Translations under genes and position numbers: made by a program
The notes under the pieces: generated by a model
Database searches by the model: none
What the model was told of the DNA's origin: nothing
Seen by the model: the letters and a program-made list of their open reading frames with translations, nothing else
Assembly: GCF_002068095.1 (NCBI RefSeq)
Contig: NZ_LWIG01000031.1
Location: 26,555 to 90,554, forward strand
Length of the DNA stretch: 64,000 nt
Direction: 5' to 3'
DNA from: Bradyrhizobium sacchari
GTDB taxonomy: Bacteria > Pseudomonadota > Alphaproteobacteria > Rhizobiales > Xanthobacteraceae
In this document: one piece after another, positions 54,519 through 62,456 of the stretch
How the letters are laid out: each line of letters starts with the position of its first letter
Numbering within the stretch: the first letter of the stretch is position 1

Positions 54519-54804
54519 TCCTGCCGCCTCACATGACAAAATGAAACAAATGCGCTGACGCGCCGCTTCCCCAAAGCCGGTCTGTCATCGTGGCGACGAT
54601 CCATCGAGAAGACGAAGGAGCGCGGCCCAACTTGGAAGGACCGAACACTGGCTGATCCGGCGCACCAGATTGCGAGATGCCCGCACAAACCTGATTCTCG
54701 AAAGACTTGGCATCTTGAGAGGGATCCGGCTGCTCCTCTTCCAGATTGGGCTGATCAGGTCGAGCCTTTTGTCCGGTTCGAGATGTTATCATCCTCGGGC
54801 GTTG

Positions 54805-54822
54805 AGCTGTCGAGAAGCTGAC
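54805..54822 (-). promoter_or_regulatory. tts box of the nopM-like pseudogene
   Basis: The minus strand reads GTCAGCTTCTCGACAGCT, one mismatch to the consensus. It lies 287 bp before the ATG at 54518. The flanks resemble those of the tts box at 26962. Confidence 0.88.
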
Positions 54823-55472
54823 TAGTCTCGTCGCTTAAGAAAGTTCGGGCCTTTGCAGCTGTGCTAGACGTCCATTGTCAATGCCTGAGATGAGTTCGCC
54901 CGAGATGCCGTCATCGTCACTCTCGCGTCTTCGCTCCTCGACTGACTAGTCTTACAGGATCGGGAAAGGGCTGCGCCAGACAACCATATCGCGGCGATGG
55001 CAAGTTCTGGCCAGGAATGTGGTCGCGCTAAGCTGCAAGCATGCCGCCGTGGCCGCTCCATCGAAGCCGTGCCTCGTGTCCTGCAGCGCAGCCCAACAAG
55101 AGAATTGGTCAGCGGTTCTTCGCGGTCCTCTCACCCGGTGATGAACAATCGCGGGTGCAATTGCGACGCAAGTGCGTTCGGGCCCATGTTCGAGACCATG
55201 CGACCGACTGTGGCCTGGCCCGGACCATACTGGTCAGATTCCACAACACGTTCTGCTCGAGTGCTCCGAGATGTGAAACAACCGAGGCCGTCGAGCGTTC
55301 GACCCTAGAACAGATTGTCCGATTCCGAGCGGGTAGACAGAGCGATACGGTGATGTCCGAACTTATCCATTCGGTCGATAGATCTGATCAAGAAAATCAA
55401 TTTTACCGCTTGCATTATCATCATATAGACCGTCCCCCCGGCTGGGGCTAACCTAGGGAAGCGATCTCTCAC
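54823..55472. other. Intergenic region without recognisable gene
   Basis: 650 bp. The first ~90 bp belong to the duplicated tts promoter region; the rest holds a 136-codon frame on the + strand with no family resemblance, not accepted. Confidence 0.4.
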
Positions 55473-55679
55473 ATGAAAAAGTCTGTTTTGGTGACGGCGA
55501 GCGCCCTCGCGCTTGCAACCGCGGTGGTACCTCCTTTTGCTGCTGAAGTTGTCGCGCAACCGCTCACCGCCAACGTGCAGGTAGCCGATACATCATATCC
55601 TCAGTGCGCCGATGACCCATTGAATGGTATCTGCGATCTGTTTTTTTGCTTGACCGATCCCTCGTGCGAGCTGCACTGA
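55473..55679 (+). CDS. Small secreted Cys-containing protein
   Basis: 68 residues: a classical Sec signal peptide (MKKSVLVTASALALATAVV, cut probably after EVVA) and a ~40-residue mature part with four Cys in its last 20 residues (SYPQCADDPLNGICDLFFCL, then TDPSCELH). It is acidic, and could have two disulphides once in the periplasm or outside. GGGAAG lies upstream of the ATG. No family recognised; no tts, nod or NifA site found nearby. Confidence 0.6.
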   Translation: MKKSVLVTASALALATAVVPPFAAEVVAQPLTANVQVADTSYPQCADDPLNGICDLFFCLTDPSCELH

Positions 55680-56072
55680 CACCGGAAAACAATCAAGCAG
55701 AGAATGAGGATCGAGCCTCGTGCGGCCGCTGCTCCGTCAGCGGCCGCATCCTTATGCCCTGCGGTTACGCTGGCGGATACTGCAAGCCGCTCCCTCTTGG
55801 TCTCTAAAGATAATCAGCGCCATCGCTCACTTACAGCTGGTTGGTCACGACCGCAAAACGCGCAACTGCCGTATCGGCGAACGTTGGGTGAACGGGAAAA
55901 CGCGTTCTAGACCGCGACGCTGCCGTTCCGACAGGAGCTCCTGCTCGATGTCAAGCCGGTCCAATTTTCAGGATAAATTGCTTCTCCGTGTTACGCCCTA
56001 CAGCGTCCTCCTGCTCGATGTTCCGCATTTCGGACGTGATAGATGTGTCATCCTTTACCTGTTCGGCTACGC

Positions 56073-57419
56073 CTAGGGCAGCGGCCGTGGCGTTGTGGAC
56101 GTTCGTCTATGGTTGGGCATACAATTGAGTGGCGCCGTCTCCGGCATCATCAGCATGGCAAAGAGGCCGGCCGCGCTAGCCAAAAGCATGTACCAAGCGG
56201 GCGCGAGAGCGCTCCCGGTAAGATAGATCAGCCAGGTGACGATCGGTTGAGCTGTGCCTCCGAAAATCGCTATCGCAAAAGCGTAGATCGTCGCGAAGGC
56301 GCCACCACGAATGTTCCTGGGCAAGCTTTCGACCATGCTCACGAAGAAGGCGCCATACGGAATCGTTCCGATCAGGGTGAGCGCGCCGAGACCTCCTAGA
56401 AGTGCGAGGGCACTGCGGCTCTCTGCAATCCACAAGAATACTGGATAGGTCATCAGCAATGCAGCGGCCTGCGGCCATATCATGATGCGCCGACGGCCCG
56501 CGCGGTCGGCGAGCAGGCCGCCAAGCAGCGCTGCGGCAATGCCTGCTATGCTGCTGATGAGCGTGGTGCCGAAGGCGAGAGGTGCGGAAACGTGGAGCGT
56601 GTTCAGCGCGTAAGTGGTCATATATCCGGTAACGTAAGCATTGATCGTGCAGCTGGCTAAGATGACAAATCCAAAGCTTATAATGCGGCGAGCAGCAGGC
56701 GATCGTCTTACAGGTTGGGTGGCCAGAACCGGCGCCTCTGGGCGGTGCAACGTTTCGGGTAGGACGCTCCGCAACCAAAGTCCGAACGGCAACGTAGCGG
56801 CGCCGAGCAATAGCGCGATCCGCCATCCGTATGCATTGAGCGCCTCACTTGTCATGGTGAGCGAGAGTATTTCTCCAACCAACGCTCCGGCCGTGGCAGC
56901 TACCTGTTGGCTCGCGGGCTGAAAGGAGACCGCAAGACCGCGGGCTTTAACCGGGGCTGCTTCCATCAGGTAGGCTGTCGTTGGACCGACTTCACCTCCG
57001 AGAGCAAAGCCCTGCAGCAAGCGTGAGAAGATGGCTAGCAACGGAGCGGCAAGTCCTATTGTCTCGTACGATGGCGTTATGGCTAATAACAGGACCGCGA
57101 CGCTCATCAGAGCAAAGCTGGCGGTCATCGCAGGCCGGCGGCCAGCCCGATCCGAATACGAGCCGAGCACGATGGCCCCGATCGGCCTAGTCACAAAACC
57201 CGCGCCGAAGGTTCCGAGTGACAGCATGAGGCTGGCGAACTGGTTGGTTGCCGGGAAGAACGCCTGACCGATCTGTATTGCGAAGAAGCTATAGGTGGCG
57301 AAGTCGTAGAATTCGAGAATATTGCCGATGGTTGCGCCCAATACCGCGCGCCTTGTCAGGCGTTCGTCTGCCGGACCGACGGCCCGCTCCAGCCTCTTTC
57401 GAGTAAATTGCCTCGCCAT
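56073..57419 (-). CDS. MFS transporter, metabolite:H+ symporter (MHS/ProP-like) family
   Basis: 448 residues from the ATG at 57419 (the frame extends upstream, but the added 38 residues do not fit the family). It has twelve hydrophobic segments and the MHS signatures: RAVLGATIGNILEFYDFATY at the first helix, FVTRPIGAIVLGSYSDRAGR between helices 2 and 3, and GFALGGEVGPTTAYLMEAAP near helix 4. Family members import small organic acids, betaines or osmolytes with protons. It is intact, standing alone. Confidence 0.9.
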   Translation of the reverse strand: MARQFTRKRLERAVGPADERLTRRAVLGATIGNILEFYDFATYSFFAIQIGQAFFPATNQFASLMLSLGTFGAGFVTRPIGAIVLGSYSDRAGRRPAMTASFALMSVAVLLLAITPSYETIGLAAPLLAIFSRLLQGFALGGEVGPTTAYLMEAAPVKARGLAVSFQPASQQVAATAGALVGEILSLTMTSEALNAYGWRIALLLGAATLPFGLWLRSVLPETLHRPEAPVLATQPVRRSPAARRIISFGFVILASCTINAYVTGYMTTYALNTLHVSAPLAFGTTLISSIAGIAAALLGGLLADRAGRRRIMIWPQAAALLMTYPVFLWIAESRSALALLGGLGALTLIGTIPYGAFFVSMVESLPRNIRGGAFATIYAFAIAIFGGTAQPIVTWLIYLTGSALAPAWYMLLASAAGLFAMLMMPETAPLNCMPNHRRTSTTPRPLP

Positions 57420-57859
57420 CCTCGACCTAATCTGGAGCGCGATGCCTGGCCCGAACATTTCGAGCAGACAGATCGCGCAAAGTTGCATTCCACTTGCCCG
57501 AACTCGTCTCTCGCCGCCATTGCGCCTATCCACATGCAGGCTGAAGAGTGTCAGACGAAGCTCAGGGTGACGTCTGCAATAAAAATGCCGGTCTTTCGCG
57601 GCCCATTTAGCCCTTCATCTGATGGCTAGCCTTGCCAGCAAGACAAATACGAGAACCTCCCGCAGTTGTCGGGCGCCGCCGACATTGCGCTGCTGTGGCG
57701 AGTTTGCGACAAAATTAGCGGGCGTCGAACACGACCAACACGACTCGAGCCATTTTCAGCTTCGCCTGATTACGTCCGCTCCTTAAGGATCCAGTGGGCT
57801 CCGACTTTCATCGCCCAGGCGCTTGCCGCCAATCAGCGGCCTGCGGCGGTCTCTCGCGC

Positions 57860-58110
57860 GCGAGCAAGATCACCATTGATCGGAGCTCCACCTTTCCGAC
57901 GCAGCCTGATCGCCAGCGAGGGGGCGAACCGCCTGCTCACGGGCCGCTTGGGTCTGGCGACCATCAAGACCCCCCAGGTCGTCCATCATAAGGTACGTTC
58001 GGCGCCGCTCGCCGCGCATCTTGGCTATCTCCACCGCGAGCGCGTCACGCGGGACGGGGGGAAGGCCGGGCTATTCGGCCCAGACACCGAGAGTGCCGAC
58101 CTCAAGTTGT
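57860..58110 (+). pseudogene. Relaxase (VirD2-like, DUF3363-type) fragment
   Basis: A frame reads TPQVVHHKVRSAPLAAHLGY then LHRERVTRDGGKAGLFGPDT, close to the LRYIQRDGVTREG-GxLYG block of DUF3363-type relaxases used in conjugative transfer of integrative elements. Only this middle piece is recognisable; it points to past conjugation functions on the island. Confidence 0.55.
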
Positions 58111-58440
58111 TAGGTGAGCGCGAGTGTCAGGGGCGCAATCTTCGTGAACCTTGAGAAGCTGTTAAGGCAAACCAGTGACGCCACACGCAGGAGATACCAT
58201 TCGTTTGCTCAGACTCGGCGAGCACGAATGAGGCCTGCGTTTGCTCACCAACGGACGCTTAGAGGAAGTGGACGTTTCAGCGGCGGCTTCGCCACCGCCC
58301 GCACCAATTACGACGATCTTCTGATTCAGGAAGCGGGTGAATTCTCTTTCCAACGCCCTGACAGGAGCGCCAGCTGCATGACGCCCAACGTCAATAGCAG
58401 CCGGGACAAAGTTGGCGGTTTGTAGAGGATGTAACTTCCG

Positions 58441-58625
58441 CTAAACCGATGTAGCTCCGGCTATCGGCCAGTCCGACGTTTCATCATGGCGCGCAGGATC
58501 GGAGGCACTGGGGCACGTCGCGGAGTGCCCATTACACGCCGCGGCGGCCCAGTCCCGGGATCATTGGCCAGCGCCGCAGCCGTGCGCGGGATGATCGCCG
58601 CGGCTACTTTGCGTTTGAGCGATTT
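58441..58625. repeat. Direct repeat flanking the effector gene at 59152 (copy 1)
   Basis: About 185 bp, roughly 80% identical by eye to 59977-60160 (shared words: CGGCCAGTCCGA, ACGTCGCGGAGTGCCCATT, GATCATTGGCCAG/GATCACTGGCC, TTTGCGT-TGAGCGAT). Likely two remnants of one IS. Confidence 0.65.
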
Positions 58626-59002
58626 CGTTCTTCATCTAATCAGGCGGACAGTTCGCTTCCGCGTATGCCGGAGCCTTCATAGGTCGCGCTCTCGTCTGTT
58701 CACGCGCTGGCGCGGCTATCGCGGTCATTCTGGTTAGCGGCCCGCGCGTAGCTCGAAGTCTAGGCCAGAACGACTGGTCCTTGGGCAGAGTTCGAAATGC
58801 ACATGCTCGGTGCAAGGCTGGGTCTGGCTGCCGTCCGCACCGCCTGGACCTCCGAACCAGCTTTGCCGGTGGGTGAAGGCGATGCACGACAGCAGACGCT
58901 GCGCGCCGATTGCGAGGCCAGGCGGAATGAGACTTGGCTCGGAGATGATCGCACCAGACGTGGCAGATGCGGCCGCGGGTTTGTCTCCCTTCTTCGACCT
59001 TT

Positions 59003-59020
59003 GTCAGGTTCTCGAAAGCC
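59003..59020 (+). promoter_or_regulatory. tts box
   Basis: GTCAGGTTCTCGAAAGCC, 15 of 17 defined consensus positions, 132 bp before the effector candidate at 59152. Confidence 0.8.
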
Positions 59021-59151
59021 AGCCTATTTAACACTCAAACTTGGTCTCTTGGTGACGAAACTCGACATGTCTGAATTCGTGATGAACTTCAGCTTATTCG
59101 ATGGGGAAATTTTCAAGAGGCCTTTGTCCTCATAACACAAAGGAGAGCTTT

Positions 59152-59727
59152 ATGGATCCGAACCGGATAGATAATGCCCGTTCACCGGAATCACCGACGG
59201 CGCTCGTCTGGACACAGGAAGATCATGATTTGTTCAGTCAGATCATGAATGAAGCTGGACCATCATCATCTGCCGCACGTGAGGAAGCGGTAGATGTCTC
59301 ATTCGCCGCTCCCCAGAGATTTTCACACGGTTCGCAAATCGCCCCAGACGTGATGGTCGATAGGCTGTTCCACCGGGGTCTCTTGCCGGACGCGGACCAG
59401 CCGACAATGACCTATGAAATCCGAGGTCACCGCTACACGGCCGGTTTGGATGAGTCCAACCGTGTTCTTCTTGTTCATAACCCAGCGGACGACCAGGTCG
59501 TTCGGGCCGGCCGGGCCGGGGTACCGGACTTCGGGGCCTTCTTCATTGAGAACCGGCGCTACGGAACGCCGCTACCAGAGCAATGGGCCTCAACTGCCCT
59601 AATGGACAAGCTGCGCGAAGAAGGTTTCATGCCGACCGCTAATAACCCCACAACAATCCTGCTTAACGAACGGGCCTACAAAGCCGAGCTAGCTGAAGGT
59701 GGGTTCGTTAAGCTTACGCGGGTATGA
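59152..59727 (+). CDS. Putative T3SS effector with two copies of the shared module
   Basis: 191 residues, no signal peptide. Residues ~45-115 are one module (VDVSFAAPQRFSHGSQIAPD, LLPDADQPTMTYEIRGHRYT), very close to those in the 728-residue effector at 14378-16564. Residues ~125-190 are a second, diverged copy (STALMDKLREEGFMP, then NERAYKAELAEGGFVKL). The tts box upstream and AAAGGAGAG before the ATG at 59152 support a TtsI-regulated, secreted protein. The reading frame opens earlier at 59101, but the ATG at 59152 has the ribosome binding site. Function of the module is unknown. Confidence 0.72.
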   Translation: MDPNRIDNARSPESPTALVWTQEDHDLFSQIMNEAGPSSSAAREEAVDVSFAAPQRFSHGSQIAPDVMVDRLFHRGLLPDADQPTMTYEIRGHRYTAGLDESNRVLLVHNPADDQVVRAGRAGVPDFGAFFIENRRYGTPLPEQWASTALMDKLREEGFMPTANNPTTILLNERAYKAELAEGGFVKLTRV

Positions 59728-59976
59728 GACGCAACCCAACGTTGAACCGACCGCGCCGGACTGGAGCCCCGCGATCACTTAGGTTGTCCTTACCTGGATA
59801 GACAATTCACCGCTTACCGATGGATTGTTTGCGCCGCCAGTGGGTACGCGTCATCGGACCCACTGGCAGCCCACAAGATGCACGGTCATCCTGGCCATTT
59901 CGTCTGCGTGGTGCCGACCTGTCATCCGGCCTGCAATATTGCCCCGTATCCCCTCACATGAGAATGTTACCTTCGC

Positions 59977-60160
59977 TTGACCGATGAAGCTCCGGCTGTC
60001 GGCCAGTCCGAGGTTTCAGGCAGGATCGGCAGCACTGGGGACGTCGCGGAGTGCCCATTGCACGCCGCCGCGCCCCAGTTCCGGGGATCACTGGCCGTGC
60101 CGCACCTTTCGTCTGCGCGGGATCATCATCTCGGCTGCTTTGCGTCTGAGCGATCTTAAC
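59977..60160. repeat. Direct repeat flanking the effector gene at 59152 (copy 2)
   Basis: Second copy of 58441-58625. It continues into a minus-strand frame (LAILGHLAEQHPKQFGPQHT, LLRSLRRKAAEMMIP, together spanning about 60130-60280) that weakly recalls the IstA N-terminal region of IS21 elements. Confidence 0.55.
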
Positions 60161-61537
60161 AAGCACTGCACGATGGTGTGCTGCGGGCCGAACTGTTTGG
60201 GGTGTTGCTCCGCGAGATGACCGAGAATTGCCAGCGCTGTCAGACGGGGTTCGGCCGCCAGCCAGCGCTCGATGTCGGTTGGGTTCGCGCGAATTGGGCA
60301 GCGAAACCAGCGACCGTGGAGGCTTACTCGGAAACAGCGTAGCCCCTGCTGGTGCGAGCTTAGATAGTCTTGGCGGACGCTCAGGTATTCTCAAGGAAAA
60401 GGCAGCAAAGGTCCCCTAGCTGCAACGATCGCCGCAAGTGGCGCAGTCGCTTTGCGTAGCAGTGGGATTACGTGAGCGTATTTATCGGATTGAGTCCTAT
60501 CTATTGGCGCTACCAAATCTGAGCGTTTTGCAAGCAATAGCTCCGCCGTAGGGTCAGCGCAAGATCGCATGCACATAGGCGTGTGTGAACGGCTTCGAAC
60601 CGAGGAAAAGAACGCTATGGCGAACATCAATCTCAGCTCCCGATCTATCGCCGGAAGCACGAGCTCCACAGCGAGCCATCACCGATCGAAGGTCACGAAA
60701 TGGAGAGCTCTGGCCCGGAGACGTCGAGGTTTTCAGACGATACGCGGAATGAAGCCCATGCCGCGGATGGTCGCAGCAATTCGGCGCGCGCTAGCCATCT
60801 CGGATCTCGACCGGTGCTGCGCAATCTGGTGGCTCTATCGTCTCCATTTCGGGTTCGACGGCGAAGTGACGTTGGGGCTCGCCGCGGTCACGGTTGCCCA
60901 GGAGAGATCCCGCTGCGGAATTTAGGAATCGTGGCGTTGAGCGCCTTCCATATGGGCTCGACGGCCGAACCTGGCGCAGGTTACGCGTTTGGCTGGCGGC
61001 CAAAAGTGTGGCCCTACTCCAATCGCCTCAAGTCTCCCCCAGCGAACAGGGCCGCAGCCACATCTAGCACCGACGATCTGCGCGCGTCGGGTTGGCACCA
61101 ATGGCGCGCCGGTAAAAACGATCAGCAGATCGCCAAACCCGAATTTGTGCTCACACTGCATAATCAGCGAGCTGAAATTGATGGGGCGGTGATGCTGCTT
61201 ATGGGGGGCCCCAGCAGCCTTCAGACGACCGGGCCTTATCGGCGAGTGCCCAATCGGGACGCTTCGGAATGCTTGGTAAAGTCTGGCGATCGAGCAAGGA
61301 CCGCGGCTCGCATTCCATCTGGTGATCTTCTGCGGCTCCATAAAAGAGATACCCCGCCTGAGTTCGCGTGGCGATGGAAGGGCGGACCCAGCAGCTCGTC
61401 AAGCAATTCTGCCTGAGTGCTTTGCGCTGGATTGATCCTCGCAGAACCTCATCGGCACGGTGCGTCCCCACGGCGACGACACTGGTCCTGGCCTCGCTAA
61501 AGCACGTGGCGAGCGGCGCCTAGACGAGAAGCACCGT
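60161..61537. other. 1.4-kb stretch without convincing gene
   Basis: The left part is probably an IS21-like relic. A frame starting at ATG 60617 (GAGGAAAAG before it; Ser-rich N-terminus) and a 238-codon frame from 60700 on the same strand could together be the remains of one frameshifted gene, but neither resembles a known family, so no gene is called. Confidence 0.35.
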
Positions 61538-61614
61538 AAGCGCTAAGCGGGAACCCTTGCATCGGGACTGGGATAGCTGTGCGAAGAAGCCTCCGGTTGG
61601 GACGGAGGCTTCGG

Positions 61615-62037
61615 ATGGGATTGGACAGCAAAAAGGACGTCTATTTGGACGGCTCATCGGCGGGGTCGGTGAGCCGGCTGGAGATTCTTGAAGGGCCGTC
61701 AGGACGTCGTGTGCGGTCGGAAGCTGAGAGAGCGCGGATCGCCGCGGAGAGTCTGTCGCCCGGCGTCCAGGTATCCGAGGTAGCGCGCAAGCACGGAGTG
61801 ACGCGCTGGCAGGTCTACGATTGGCGACGGCGGCTTCGACAGCGAGGTATGTTGCCGCCGTGCGAGGCGTCTCCACCAACGTTTGCGCCGCTGGTTGTGG
61901 AAGATGCGTTGAAGGAGCGTCAGGCTCCGGCGGTCAAGCTTGAGATTGCGATCGGCGATGTCGTGCTGCGGACTGACACAGCCATAGATGCTGACCAGCT
62001 ATCCCGGGTGATCCGTGCGGTGCGAGCGTCACGATGA
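61615..62037 (+). CDS. IS66 TnpA
   Basis: 140 residues with the TnpA helix-turn-helix (LSPGVQVSEVARKHGVTRWQ, VYDWRRRLRQRG). The ATG at 61615 is chosen over an upstream GTG. Its stop overlaps the tnpB start (ATGA), the standard IS66 coupling. Confidence 0.88.
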   Translation: MGLDSKKDVYLDGSSAGSVSRLEILEGPSGRRVRSEAERARIAAESLSPGVQVSEVARKHGVTRWQVYDWRRRLRQRGMLPPCEASPPTFAPLVVEDALKERQAPAVKLEIAIGDVVLRTDTAIDADQLSRVIRAVRASR

Positions 62038-62387
62038 TCGCGGCCGGTGCTGATCTGAAGATTTACGTTGCCACGCGGCCGATCGACTTCCGCTGTGGCC
62101 ACGACGGGCTTGCGGCGAAGGTACAGGAGATGCTTCGTCTCGATCCGTTCAGCGGCGCAGCCTTCGTGTTCCGATCGAAACGAGCGGACCGGATCAAGAT
62201 TTTGGTCTGGGATCGAACGGGTCTGGTGTTGGTGCACAAACGCCTCGAAGGTTGCAAGTTCGTTTGGCCAACGATCGCGGACGGAGTGATGCGCATGTCG
62301 CCGGCGATGTTCGCTGCCTTGTTCGAAGGGCTGGATTGGAGATTGGTCCGCCCGGAAGAAGCACGGCGCCCGCAGGTGGCGGGATAA
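62034..62387 (+). CDS. IS66 TnpB
   Basis: 117 residues: VATRPIDFRCGHDGLAAKVQ, AFVFRSKRADRIKILVWDRT, LFEGLDWRLVRP, complete for the IS66 Orf2 family. Needed together with TnpA and TnpC for transposition. Confidence 0.92.
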   Translation: MIAAGADLKIYVATRPIDFRCGHDGLAAKVQEMLRLDPFSGAAFVFRSKRADRIKILVWDRTGLVLVHKRLEGCKFVWPTIADGVMRMSPAMFAALFEGLDWRLVRPEEARRPQVAG

Positions 62388-62456
62388 CTGCGGCAGAATG
62401 ACTCGGCAGCTATTTTGATCGTGGCACGGGCGGCGGCGATGTGCTCGAAATAGCGC

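Noticed and set aside
60700..61416. 238-codon frame
   Set aside because: Ser/Arg-rich product without any family resemblance in a region of IS relics; no tts box found. Mentioned as possible remains of a gene but not called.
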